From JBMNFI01 sp050949225 (GTDB lineage: Bacteria > Bacillota > Dehalobacteriia > UBA4068): 64,000 nt of DNA. Where the stretch lies: NCBI GenBank assembly GCA_050949225.1, contig JBMNFI010000002.1:558001-622000 (forward strand), in the 5' to 3' direction. The position numbers and the translations under genes were made by a program. The notes below the pieces were generated by a model. That model did no database searches. It was not told the DNA's origin and saw only the letters and a list, made by a program, of their open reading frames with translations. Positions 32,800 to 42,360 of the stretch are shown piece by piece; the first letter of the stretch is position 1; every line of letters starts with the position of its first letter.

Positions 32800-33012
32800 A
32801 TGGATAAGGAAGATAAAGTCCAAAAGGAACCGATGGAATTCTATAACATGTCAGATTTTCTTAGAGGACAATCATCAAAATTAATTACTGGTTTATCAGA
32901 TGAAGATAAAACAGCTTTTGTTTTGAAAAATGGAAAACCTGTAGCAGTTCTTATCTCCCACGAGAGATATGAAAGATTATTAAAATCAGGTATAGATATT
33001 ACTGAATACTAA
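32800..33012 (+). CDS. Phd/YefM-like antitoxin-type regulator, no toxin
   Basis: This 70-aa protein contains 'YNMSDFLRGQSSKLITGLSD', 'TAFVLKNGKPVAVLISHERY' and 'ERLLKSG', the Phd/YefM fold (N-terminal dimerising DNA-binding part, then K-NG-KPVAVLIS). In normal modules a RelE or Doc toxin follows; here the next gene is hsdM, 37 bp on. It may therefore be a transcription controller of the R-M operon, or have captured another role. ATG 32800 has aaaggtggatt upstream. Confidence 0.75.
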   Translation: MDKEDKVQKEPMEFYNMSDFLRGQSSKLITGLSDEDKTAFVLKNGKPVAVLISHERYERLLKSGIDITEY

Positions 33013-33049
33013 ATATAAAACACTTAAATAGATGAGAGAGGTTAAATGA

Positions 33050-35740
33050 ATGGCTGTGAAAAAATCAGAATTGTATTCCCTATTATGGGAGGCTTGTAAT
33101 AAATTAAGAGGTGGAGTAGAACCTTCAAGGTATAAAGATTATGTACTTGTATTGTTATTCTTCAAGTATGTATCAGACAGATATAAAGGGCAACGTTTTG
33201 CTGAATTTACAGTAAATGAAGGTGCCTCATTTGACGACTTGATTGCTGCAAAAGGTAAACCAGATGTTGGTGAAAGAGTTGATGTAATTCTTCAAAAGTT
33301 TCTCGAGGATAATAAGCTAGTGGGAGCGCTTCCTGATGTTAGCTTTAATAATCCGGATGAACTAGGTTCTGGTAAGGAGCTCGTAGATAAAGTCTCTGGT
33401 CTAATTGCTATATTCCAAAACCCAGCTATTGACTTTAAAAGCAACAGAGCCAGTGGAGATGACATCATTGGGGATGCATATGAATACTTCATGATGAAAT
33501 TCGCTCAGGAGTCTGGTAAGAGTAAGGGACAGTTTTATACACCTAGTGAGGTGTCACGTATTATTGCTAGACTTATTGGTATTGGCAATATTAAACAAGA
33601 GACAGGAAAGAAATGGACTCTCCATGATCCTGCGGCGGGGAGTGGATCATTACTTATTCGTTCAGCAGATGAAGCACCAACTGATGATAATGGCGATTCC
33701 ATAGTTACAATATTTGGACAAGAAAAATATCCTGATACTGCTGGTTTAGCAAAGATGAACTTCATCTTACATAACAAAGGTACAGGTGAAATTAAAAGTG
33801 GAAATACATTAGCCAATCCACAATATACTGATGATTTTGGTGGACTTAGAAAATTCGATTTTATTGTCATGAATCCACCATTTTCTGATAAGGACTGGAC
33901 TGATGGAATTAAACCATCTGAAGATAAATATAAGCGGTTTGATGGTTATGGCATTCCACCAGAAAAGAATGGTGATTATGCTTGGTTTCTACATGTTCTA
34001 AAAGCATTGGATAGCAATGGTAAGGCAGGGATTATTCTGCCACACGGTGTTCTCTTTAGAGGAAACTCAGAAGAAACCATTAGAAAAGCTGTTCTTGAGA
34101 AGCGATACATTAAGGGGATTGTTGGTCTGCCAGCAAACTTATTTTATGGTACAGGAATCCCAGCTAGTATCATCATAATCGATAAAGAAAACGCTGATAA
34201 ACGTGAAGGTATCTTTATGATTGATGCGAGCGATGGGTTTAAGAAAGATGGAAATAAGAACCGTCTTCGTGAACAGGATATTGAGAAAATTGTGCAAACC
34301 TTTATTCACCAAGAAAAGGTTGAGGGGTACTCCCGCTTTATTACCTATAAGGAGATTTTAGAAGAGAACGAAGGAAACCTTAATGTGCCTCGTTATATCC
34401 AAAAAATAGATGATACATTACCTCAAAACATTGCATCTCATCTTAAGGGTGGTATTCCAGAAGTCGATATTAACTCTTTAGAGAGACTCTGGAAAATATC
34501 GCCACAGTTAAGACAAGAGATATTCACTTGTGTTGATGAAAAACATAATGTCTATAATCTTGCTATAAAACCAAATGAAATTGAAACAGTCATTTCTGAA
34601 GATGAAACTATAAAGGTTGAAAAGGAGACTGAATACGGTTCTCTATTCGAGACGTGGAAAAATAAAGTAAAAGATTCATTACTCAATATTAATACAGATA
34701 CAAATCCAAAAGAATTAATTCGAAGCTTGGGTATTGAAATTTTGAGAGATTTTGAATCGGCAAAACTTCTAGACAATTACGATGTGTACGACTTCTTGCT
34801 TAACTATTGGAATGAGAAAATGCAAGATGATGTATATGTAATAAAAGCGAGTGGATATGATGCGGGACGTGAGATTGAATATGTATACGCTCAAAAGAAA
34901 GCTAAAGATGAAAATGGAGAAGAAATAAAGGTCGATGATACTTCAAAAATGAAGTCGTTTGAAGGTGCTTTAATTTCGAGAGACATTATTGAACAGGAGT
35001 ATTTTGAAACTGAGTTAATGGCTCTTAATGAGCTAATCGAAAAATCTGCATTGCTTGAATCTGAACTGGATGAAATGAGAGAAGAAGAATCAGGTGACGA
35101 GGGCTTACTTATAAATGCTCTGAATGAAAAAGGGGACGGAATACCTAAAGCAAATCTGAATAAACAGATAAAAGAACTTGAAAGTAAAAAGACTTCTGAA
35201 GTGATAGATGACATTACGAAACTTATTGAATTATTTGATGCAGGAAGTACTTCAGAGATGGAGAAAATCGTCAAAGCCAATAGTAAGCTGAAGACATATG
35301 AGCTTAGAAATAAGAACGGTTCATTCGGAAAAGCTAAGCTTAAAAATGCATTAAAAGAAGCAAATGACAATGCAATAATGCCTGAAACATATGTTGAAGA
35401 ATATAATGCTCTTCTTTCTTACCAAGCTAAGTTAACTGAAAAAGAAGAAGCTGATAAAGCGATTAAAGAAGCTCAAAAAGAGCTGGATGATTTAGTACTT
35501 GCTAAATATGGAGAACTAACAATTGATGAAGTAAAGTATTTACTCTTTGATAAAAAGTGGATGGCAAGGCTTGAAAGCGACATTATTGATGCGATTGATC
35601 AAGTGTTGAATAATCTTGCCTCAAAAGTTGTCTTAATTGCTAAACGCTATGAGCACACTTTAGGAGAGATTGAAGAAAAGACAGTTCAGTCGAAGGCTAA
35701 GGTTAAATCTGCATTAGAAAGGATGGGATACACATGGTAA
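33050..35740 (+). CDS. hsdM: Type I restriction-modification methyltransferase subunit
   Basis: This 896-aa protein has the HsdM helical N-terminus ('WEACNKLRGGVEPSRYKDYV'). The N6-adenine methylase domain follows with motif I 'DPAAGSGSLLIR' and motif IV 'NPPFSD', then 'VLEKRYIKGIVGLPANLFYG'. It is much longer than the usual 500-550 aa. The last 350 residues are charged and coiled-coil-like ('NKQIKELESKKTSEVIDDIT', 'LTEKEEADKAIKEAQKELDD'). This extra part is shared by one lineage of long HsdM proteins and may bind HsdS or HsdR. It overlaps hsdS by 7 bp (ATGGTAA). With HsdS it modifies the recognition site and protects the host. Confidence 0.95.
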   Translation: MAVKKSELYSLLWEACNKLRGGVEPSRYKDYVLVLLFFKYVSDRYKGQRFAEFTVNEGASFDDLIAAKGKPDVGERVDVILQKFLEDNKLVGALPDVSFNNPDELGSGKELVDKVSGLIAIFQNPAIDFKSNRASGDDIIGDAYEYFMMKFAQESGKSKGQFYTPSEVSRIIARLIGIGNIKQETGKKWTLHDPAAGSGSLLIRSADEAPTDDNGDSIVTIFGQEKYPDTAGLAKMNFILHNKGTGEIKSGNTLANPQYTDDFGGLRKFDFIVMNPPFSDKDWTDGIKPSEDKYKRFDGYGIPPEKNGDYAWFLHVLKALDSNGKAGIILPHGVLFRGNSEETIRKAVLEKRYIKGIVGLPANLFYGTGIPASIIIIDKENADKREGIFMIDASDGFKKDGNKNRLREQDIEKIVQTFIHQEKVEGYSRFITYKEILEENEGNLNVPRYIQKIDDTLPQNIASHLKGGIPEVDINSLERLWKISPQLRQEIFTCVDEKHNVYNLAIKPNEIETVISEDETIKVEKETEYGSLFETWKNKVKDSLLNINTDTNPKELIRSLGIEILRDFESAKLLDNYDVYDFLLNYWNEKMQDDVYVIKASGYDAGREIEYVYAQKKAKDENGEEIKVDDTSKMKSFEGALISRDIIEQEYFETELMALNELIEKSALLESELDEMREEESGDEGLLINALNEKGDGIPKANLNKQIKELESKKTSEVIDDITKLIELFDAGSTSEMEKIVKANSKLKTYELRNKNGSFGKAKLKNALKEANDNAIMPETYVEEYNALLSYQAKLTEKEEADKAIKEAQKELDDLVLAKYGELTIDEVKYLLFDKKWMARLESDIIDAIDQVLNNLASKVVLIAKRYEHTLGEIEEKTVQSKAKVKSALERMGYTW

Positions 35741-36861
35741 CTCATTCTAAAGATACTATTGAGTATAACGAAATAAAAAAAATATATAAGCGTGTTAGAG
35801 GAACTCCTATAACTGCAGAAAGAATGAGTAAAATAAAATCTGCTACTGGAGCGATAAGAGTTTTTGCCGGAGGAGCAACAGAGATTAGAGCAAATGTATC
35901 GGATTTGCCTAATGCAAATATTATTAGTGATCCTGTAGTAATTGTTCAATCAAGAGGGGTAATAGACTTTATATATTGCAATGTCCCTTGTACATTTAAA
36001 AATGAGATGTGGGGCTATACGTCATCTGATATATATGCAGTAAAATTTCTTTTTTATTATCTGAAACATAATGTCGATTATTTTAGAAATGCTGGAGATG
36101 GAAGAAGTTCTTTTTCACAAATTTCATTACCAGTTACTGAAGAGTATAAAATTCCGCTTCTTTCTTCTAAAGAACAACAAGCTATAGCTTCAGTATTATC
36201 AGATTTTGACGAGCATATCGACAATCTATCCGAACTAATTGAAAAGAAAAAAGCAATCCGTGATGGTGCGTTAGAGGATCTCATTAATGGAGAAACAAGA
36301 CTCGATGGGTTTAGAGGTGATTGGAATTCTTGTAAAATAAATGATGTTGCTGATTTTTTTGATAATCTGCGAATTCCAGTAACTAAGAATCAAAGAATGC
36401 CTGGAAATACTCCATACTATGGAGCAAATGGTATTCAAGATTATGTAAGTGGTTATACACATGATGGAGAATTCATTCTTATCGCTGAAGATGGTGCGAA
36501 CGATCTTCTTAACTATCCAATAACTTATGCAAGTGGGAAGATATGGGTAAACAATCACGCTCACGTTTTAGCTGGAATTAAATCGGTAGCAGATACGAAA
36601 TTTTTATCTTATCTACTAAAAAAAGTTGATTATACTGCAGTTCTTGTGGGAGGAACGAGAGCAAAGTTAAATGGTAAAACATTAAAAAATATAGAAATAA
36701 CACTACCAGAAAGTATTTCAGAACAACAAGCCATCGCTCAAGTCCTTTCAGCAATGGATGAAGAAATAGAATCTCTCGAAGTAGAAAAAGAAAAAATGTT
36801 ACAAATTAAAGAAGGTGCAATGGACGACCTCTTAACAGGCCGTGTGCGTCTTAAAGTATGA
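35734..36861 (+). CDS. hsdS: Type I restriction-modification specificity subunit
   Basis: This 375-aa protein has two target-recognition domains (about 1-145 and 190-320). Each ends in a conserved helical spacer beginning 'EQQAIASVLSDFDEHIDNL' and 'EQQAIAQVLSAMDEEIESL'. These spacers act as rulers and contact HsdM. The first domain lacks the usual start of some families but is intact as a frame. It sets the bipartite DNA sequence recognised by the complex. It overlaps hsdM, and its stop is 13 bp before hsdR. Confidence 0.93.
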   Translation: MVTHSKDTIEYNEIKKIYKRVRGTPITAERMSKIKSATGAIRVFAGGATEIRANVSDLPNANIISDPVVIVQSRGVIDFIYCNVPCTFKNEMWGYTSSDIYAVKFLFYYLKHNVDYFRNAGDGRSSFSQISLPVTEEYKIPLLSSKEQQAIASVLSDFDEHIDNLSELIEKKKAIRDGALEDLINGETRLDGFRGDWNSCKINDVADFFDNLRIPVTKNQRMPGNTPYYGANGIQDYVSGYTHDGEFILIAEDGANDLLNYPITYASGKIWVNNHAHVLAGIKSVADTKFLSYLLKKVDYTAVLVGGTRAKLNGKTLKNIEITLPESISEQQAIAQVLSAMDEEIESLEVEKEKMLQIKEGAMDDLLTGRVRLKV

Positions 36862-36874
36862 GGAGGTAAAGGCT

Positions 36875-39800
36875 ATGTCTGTTGATTTAGAGAGAAAATT
36901 GCAAAACAAGGTCCTTCACTGGTTAATAGATAAAGAGGAAGACGGTGGTCTTGGTTATACGTATCTCGGAAATCTAGAGGATCAGAATAACAAACCTATC
37001 AGAGAAGATTTGCTAAAGAAGAATCTTGAAAAACGTGGCTATACGAAAGAACAGATTTCCAAGGCTGTAACTGAGCTTGTTTCAAAAGCGAGTAATCAAG
37101 TAGATAGTCTTTACCAAATCAATAAAGAAGTATATTCCCTACTTCGCTATGGCAAGCAAGGTGTTAAAGACGAGAATAAAAATCGTCAAACAGTCCATTA
37201 TATCGACTGGAACAATGTCGAGAACAATGATTTTTATGCTGCTGAAGAAGTAAGTGTTCTCTGCTTTAATCAAATAGAGAGAAAACGCCCTGATGTGGTG
37301 CTGTATATAAACGGCATCGCTCTTGGCATATTTGAGTTAAAGCGTTCATGTGTAAGTATTGGTGAGGGCATTCGTCAGAATCTCACAAACCAAAAAAAAG
37401 AGTATATTCAGAATTTCTTTAGTACTACGCAGTTTCTCTTTGCCGGTAATGAAGCTGAAGGGCTGAAGTATGGAACAATCGAAACTCCTGAGAAGTATTA
37501 CCTGAACTGGAAGGAAGATATTAAAGCTACGGACGAACTTTCTTTGACTATTAAAGGTATTCAATCTAAGGAGAGAAATAAGCTAAGAGATGGTGTAATT
37601 TCTCTTTGTCATAAAGAGAGGTTTCTTTCACTAATCCACGACTTTATTATTTTTGATGCTGGAGTGAAAAAGATTGCAAGACATAATCAGTATTTTGCTA
37701 ATATTGCTGCTAGGAAAAGAATTCTTGCAGGCGAAGGTGGAATAATCTGGAATACGCAAGGTTCAGGAAAGTCTTTAATTATGGTATGGCTTACAAAATG
37801 GGTTATTGAAAATGTAGCAGACAGCCGAGTGGTAATCATCACCGACCGAGATGAGCTTGATGACCAAATTGAAAGCCTGTTTATTGATGTAAATGAAAAA
37901 GTACGAAGAACAAAAAGCAGTGCTGATTTAAGAGAGATTCTGAATAAAAATGATGATTCTATTATCTGCTCTTTGATTCATAAATACGGACATAATGCAG
38001 GTAAACAATCTGACGTGGATCAATACCGTAAAGAATTGATAAAAGACCTCCCTGCTGACTTTAAAGCAAAAGGAAATATTATAGCTTTTATTGACGAGTG
38101 CCATCGTACTAACTCGGGAAAATTGCATGAGGCTGTAAAAGTACTGATGCCTGAAGCATCACTTATTGGTTTTACAGGTACTCCACTACTCAAAAAAGAT
38201 AAAGTAACGAGTCTTGAGACTTTTGGACCTTACATCCATACTTATAAATTTGATGAGGGTGTTCAAGATGGTGTTGTTCTTGATTTACGTTATGAAGCAA
38301 GAGATGTTGACCAAGACTTATCTAGTAAAGATAAGGTTGATTTATGGTTTGACAATAAAACCTTAGGTCTTACAGATAGAGCAAAGATACAGCTGAAACA
38401 AAGTTGGACTTCAATCAACAAATTATATAGTTCAAAACAAAGACTTGAGAAAATAGCTAGCGATATCATTTTCGATATGAACTTAAAACCTCGTCTAAAA
38501 AATGAGCGTGGTACTGCCATGCTTGTGGCCAACAGTATATATGAGGCTTGCAGATACTGGGATATTTTTACTAGCAACGGCTTTAACAAGTGTGCTGTTG
38601 TAACTTCCTTTGAGCCTTCAACCGCGAGTGTTAGGACAGCTACGAGTGATTTAAGTCAAGAGGGCGAAGAAGAATATAAGAAGTCTATTTATGAGCGTAT
38701 GCTTAAAGGTAAATCGCTGTCTGAATTCGAAAAAGAAGCAAAAGAGCAGTTCAAAAAAGAACCTGCTAAGATGAAACTTCTTATCGTGGTAGATAAACTT
38801 TTAACAGGATTTGATGCTCCAACAGCGACATATCTATATATTGATAAATCTATGAGGGATCATGACCTTTTCCAGGCTATCTGCCGAGTTAATAGACCAG
38901 ATGGCGAAGATAAGGACTATGGCTATATCGTAGATTACATGGACTTGTTTCGTAATGTTCAGCTTGCAGTGGCTGATTATACTGCTGAAGCTTTCGATAA
39001 CTTTGATAAGGAAGATGTTGAGGGACTTATAAAGAACCGCTATGACGAAGCTAAATCTGAGATGGTGGGTGCAATTGCATCGCTGAAAGATCTATTAGAA
39101 AATGTAAGCGATCCTAAAGACGATACGGATTATATTGAGTATTTTTGTGGTGAAAACAGTGAAGATGATGAAAACACTGGTCGCAGAGATATTTTATATA
39201 CTCTTACAGCCTCGCTAACACGCTCTTTTGCTAACTGCAGTGATAAACTTGTGAGTGATTATGGCTATTCAGAGGGTCAAGTTAGCAGGCTGAGGAGTGA
39301 TATTTCAGGCTATAACAAAATAAAAGAAATGGTAAAACTAGCAAGCTGTGATTATATCGATTTAAAACCATATGAGGCTGATATGCGATATGTCCTTGAT
39401 ACTTATATACGTGCAGAAGATTCTACAGTTGTAAGTGAACTCGGGAATATGTCGTTGGTGGAATTGTTACTTGAAAACACTTCAACAACACCAATAGAGG
39501 CCCTGGTACAAGGTCTTCCAGGTAATGAAAATGCTAAAGCAGAAATCATCGAAAATAACTTGCAGCATGAAATTGTAAAGAAGATGTCATCTAACCAAGT
39601 TTATTATGGTAAGTTATCAGAAATGCTCCAAGTACTAATCGACCAGAGACGAATAGAGGCTATGAGTTACGAGGAATATTTACGACAAGTTGTTGAGTTG
39701 GCACAAGCAATTTTACACCCAGAAGATAGCTTGGATTATCCTGATACTGTGAAGAATAGCGAGGCTAGAAGAGCCTTTTATGATTATTTTGCGAAGAACG

Positions 39801-40000
39801 AAAATCTGGCTGTAAATTTGGACAGTGCTATCCTTTCTGCATTACGTCCTGATTGGAAAAGGAATTTCCAGAAACAACAAAATATAAGGCTTGCTATTTA
39901 TGAAAATTTATTGATATATGGTTATGACGAAGATGAAGCAACGGCGGAGACCGCTGCAGTCTTCGAAATAACTGAAAGGCAGGCAGAATACGATGTGTAG
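36875..40000 (+). CDS. hsdR: Type I restriction endonuclease subunit
   Basis: This 1041-aa protein has an N-terminal PD-(D/E)xK nuclease with 'RPDVVLYINGIALGIFELKR' (D and ELK). A helicase core follows with Walker A 'WNTQGSGKSLIMVW', DExx box 'IAFIDECHRTNSGKL', 'GFTGTPLLKKD' and 'LLTGFDAPTATYLYID'. The helical C-terminus binds the methylase core. It translocates DNA and cuts unmethylated foreign DNA. ATG 36875 has gaggaggtaaaggct, while the earlier in-frame ATG lies inside hsdS. It overlaps the next gene by 8 bp. Confidence 0.95.
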   Translation: MSVDLERKLQNKVLHWLIDKEEDGGLGYTYLGNLEDQNNKPIREDLLKKNLEKRGYTKEQISKAVTELVSKASNQVDSLYQINKEVYSLLRYGKQGVKDENKNRQTVHYIDWNNVENNDFYAAEEVSVLCFNQIERKRPDVVLYINGIALGIFELKRSCVSIGEGIRQNLTNQKKEYIQNFFSTTQFLFAGNEAEGLKYGTIETPEKYYLNWKEDIKATDELSLTIKGIQSKERNKLRDGVISLCHKERFLSLIHDFIIFDAGVKKIARHNQYFANIAARKRILAGEGGIIWNTQGSGKSLIMVWLTKWVIENVADSRVVIITDRDELDDQIESLFIDVNEKVRRTKSSADLREILNKNDDSIICSLIHKYGHNAGKQSDVDQYRKELIKDLPADFKAKGNIIAFIDECHRTNSGKLHEAVKVLMPEASLIGFTGTPLLKKDKVTSLETFGPYIHTYKFDEGVQDGVVLDLRYEARDVDQDLSSKDKVDLWFDNKTLGLTDRAKIQLKQSWTSINKLYSSKQRLEKIASDIIFDMNLKPRLKNERGTAMLVANSIYEACRYWDIFTSNGFNKCAVVTSFEPSTASVRTATSDLSQEGEEEYKKSIYERMLKGKSLSEFEKEAKEQFKKEPAKMKLLIVVDKLLTGFDAPTATYLYIDKSMRDHDLFQAICRVNRPDGEDKDYGYIVDYMDLFRNVQLAVADYTAEAFDNFDKEDVEGLIKNRYDEAKSEMVGAIASLKDLLENVSDPKDDTDYIEYFCGENSEDDENTGRRDILYTLTASLTRSFANCSDKLVSDYGYSEGQVSRLRSDISGYNKIKEMVKLASCDYIDLKPYEADMRYVLDTYIRAEDSTVVSELGNMSLVELLLENTSTTPIEALVQGLPGNENAKAEIIENNLQHEIVKKMSSNQVYYGKLSEMLQVLIDQRRIEAMSYEEYLRQVVELAQAILHPEDSLDYPDTVKNSEARRAFYDYFAKNENLAVNLDSAILSALRPDWKRNFQKQQNIRLAIYENLLIYGYDEDEATAETAAVFEITERQAEYDV

Positions 40001-40745
40001 TGAAGAAGTAATTGGTGGTATGCCAGTTGAAATTATTAAAAAGAAAAACCTTAAAAATCTATATATCAGGGTAAATCCACCAGAAGGTAGTATAACAGTT
40101 AGTACTCCTAGTGATTATCCTGATGAAGAGATAAGGCTTTTTGTATTAAAGAAAATGCCAGAAATCACTAAGGTAAGAGACAGGATGCTGTCACAGGCGC
40201 GTCAAACTGAGAGAGAATATGTTTCAGGAGAATCCCATTTCCTGTGGGGAAAGCCATATCGGCTACAAGTTGTCTATGAAGGAAACAAATACGAAATTTC
40301 AAAACTACCAAACAAGATAATATTGACTGCTCCCGAAAGATCAACTAAAGAATCAAGGGAGAGGGCATTCAATGAATGGTACAGAGAAGAACTTAAACGA
40401 GTGTTGGATGGGGTTGTTTCAAGGTGTGAAACAAAAACAAACCTCCATGCTAATGAGTACAAAATTAAGAATATGAAAACTAAGTGGGGTACATGCAATA
40501 TTGATAAAAAAAGAATATGGATTAATCTACAGCTAGCCAAGAAACCAATAGAATGTCTTGAATATGTTGTTATCCATGAACTGGTACACTTGTTAGAAAA
40601 GAATCACACCCATAGATTCAATTCACTTGTGGAGGAGTTCTACCCTACCTGGAAAGAGGCAAGAAAGTTATTGTCAGAGTTGCCTTTGGATCATATTGAA
40701 AAAGGAGAACAGGTAGATTATGAAGAGGAAGATAACTCCAAGTGA
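39993..40745 (+). CDS. YgjP-like M48-type metallopeptidase of the R-M operon
   Basis: This 250-aa protein ends with a DUF45/YgjP-type zinc peptidase domain, 'MKTKWGTCNIDKKRIWINLQ' then 'VVIHELVHLLEKNHTHRFN' (HExxH, third ligand His in the second part). The N-terminal about 100 residues are beta-rich ('LYIRVNPPEGSITVSTPSD'). This family is often encoded next to type I R-M genes, but its target is not established. Translation is coupled: the gene overlaps hsdR by 8 bp and its own end overlaps the following gene by 26 bp. Confidence 0.85.
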   Translation: MCSEEVIGGMPVEIIKKKNLKNLYIRVNPPEGSITVSTPSDYPDEEIRLFVLKKMPEITKVRDRMLSQARQTEREYVSGESHFLWGKPYRLQVVYEGNKYEISKLPNKIILTAPERSTKESRERAFNEWYREELKRVLDGVVSRCETKTNLHANEYKIKNMKTKWGTCNIDKKRIWINLQLAKKPIECLEYVVIHELVHLLEKNHTHRFNSLVEEFYPTWKEARKLLSELPLDHIEKGEQVDYEEEDNSK

Positions 40746-42306
40746 TGTATTCGATATCAATAAAAAATCAGGTGCTCTAATTCTTGGAAAGAATCGTCTT
40801 GATGACTATGCTACAAAATTTCTGACTAAATACTGTAAACAGGCATTGGTTGAACCGATGCCTCTTCCGGTTGATGACATTCTTAAGGATATGGGGCTTA
40901 CTGTTCAAGAAGTTTATTTATCAAGCGACCTAGATGTTTTTGGATGTTGTTTACTTTTGGATGCAGATGTTGATATATATGACAGGGAAACAGGTAAATA
41001 TTTATCAACTTCCTTCAGTGCTGGAACAGTATTAATTGACCCTTTGTCCGAGTCTTTATATGGTGAAGGCTCGAAAAGAAATACGCTCATTCATGAAGCA
41101 CTACACTGGGAAAAAGATAAAACATATTTTCAAATTCTTAAGGTTAAAAATAAAAATGAATCTGAAAAATTATATCCAATTTTATGCCGACAATCCGAGA
41201 CTTTCTTTACACCACCAGAGGGTAAGAACACAAAAGAAAATGAAGTTCGATGGTTGGAATGGCAAGCACATAGATTAGCTCCTAGAGTCCTGATGCCCAA
41301 AAATTGCTTCAAAAGGAAAGCGTTAGAGTTTATTGAGCAGTATAAAGCATCTGGTGAAAATACAATATACTCTTGTGACACCTTGATTGAGGATTTAAGC
41401 AGCTTCTTTATAACGTCAAGGCTATCAGTAAAATATAGATTGATTGAAGTTGGTTTAGAGGATATCATATCAGAATTCTCTGATTACAATGATGTATATG
41501 AAGAAATCAATAGTAATCAAGATTTTGTTAGATTAACTCCAGTTGAAGCATTGAAAATAATTGATTCAGATTCAACTCTGCAGAACTGGATAACAGAGAG
41601 ACATTTTGTATACGCTGACGGATACTTTGTACTTGCCAACAGCCAATATGTTACACAAAAAGATGGAAAACTCTTTTTAACGCCAAAGGCAAAGAAAAAT
41701 CTCTCTAAATGTGTTATCAATATTCGTGAACAGAATTTTGTAACATACACTAATACTTACAAAGACTTGCTTGGGTATACGGTCCTTAAGAAGGTTGAAG
41801 GCATTGATAGTAGACTTCTTACGTTTCATCCTAAGTACCAATCCCCTTTACTGAATGAACCTGAAGAAACATATCAAGCATTTTCTCAGCAGCTAGCTTC
41901 TTATAATGAGGAGGAAGAAATTGAACTCATTAAGTTGCTTGGTGACCCTACCAAAACACTATGTAATTGTCTGTGGTTTTTGATGGAAAATAGAAAGTGG
42001 AATTATCCTGATAAGTTTAATGAAGAGACAGGAATCCACAAAAATTATCATGGTAGAATAAAAAATGATAAAGCCAACAATATGACAACGAACGTGTTGA
42101 TGGCCATCTGTGTTGGTATGCAGTTATGCACGAGGATTACGCAAAAGCTGTTTGATAAATCAAATAATAAACTAGATTATTATAAAGATCCCGATAAGAC
42201 TTATATTCGTATTATGGATACTATGCCAGGGCTTTCGCTTGATGATTTCAATGGTATTCTAGAGCAATGTGGTATTCAGGAACTAGGTAGTGAAATAAAA
42301 GAATAA
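40720..42306 (+). CDS. ImmA/IrrE-type metallopeptidase with long C-terminal domain
   Basis: In this 528-aa protein, residues about 30-240 are an ImmA/IrrE peptidase domain: 'LPVDDILKDMGLTVQEVYL', then 'NTLIHEALHWEKDK' (HExxH) and 'NEVRWLEWQAHRLAPRVLMP'. The E-x-x-A-x-x-A/L-A-x-x-x-L-M-P segment contributes the third ligand. The remaining about 290 residues have no family I recognise. ImmA/IrrE enzymes cut HTH repressors to switch on phage, ICE or SOS-like responses. There is no HTH repressor gene beside it, so its substrate is unknown. It is the last gene of the operon, closed by a strong terminator. Confidence 0.85.
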   Translation: MKRKITPSDVFDINKKSGALILGKNRLDDYATKFLTKYCKQALVEPMPLPVDDILKDMGLTVQEVYLSSDLDVFGCCLLLDADVDIYDRETGKYLSTSFSAGTVLIDPLSESLYGEGSKRNTLIHEALHWEKDKTYFQILKVKNKNESEKLYPILCRQSETFFTPPEGKNTKENEVRWLEWQAHRLAPRVLMPKNCFKRKALEFIEQYKASGENTIYSCDTLIEDLSSFFITSRLSVKYRLIEVGLEDIISEFSDYNDVYEEINSNQDFVRLTPVEALKIIDSDSTLQNWITERHFVYADGYFVLANSQYVTQKDGKLFLTPKAKKNLSKCVINIREQNFVTYTNTYKDLLGYTVLKKVEGIDSRLLTFHPKYQSPLLNEPEETYQAFSQQLASYNEEEEIELIKLLGDPTKTLCNCLWFLMENRKWNYPDKFNEETGIHKNYHGRIKNDKANNMTTNVLMAICVGMQLCTRITQKLFDKSNNKLDYYKDPDKTYIRIMDTMPGLSLDDFNGILEQCGIQELGSEIKE

Positions 42307-42335
42307 TTAAGTTGATAACTCGATGAGTTGGTTTA

Positions 42336-42360
42336 GGACCCCGAAAGGGGTTCTTTTTTT
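42336..42360 (+). terminator. Terminator of the hsd-metallopeptidase operon
   Basis: Stem ggacccc / ggggttc with a GAAA tetraloop followed by TTTTTTT, 30 bp after the last stop codon. Confidence 0.9.

Noticed and set aside
32800..33050. A complete Phd/YefM-Doc or RelE toxin-antitoxin pair
   Set aside because: Only 37 bp separate the antitoxin-like gene from hsdM, and no small toxin frame lies on either side.
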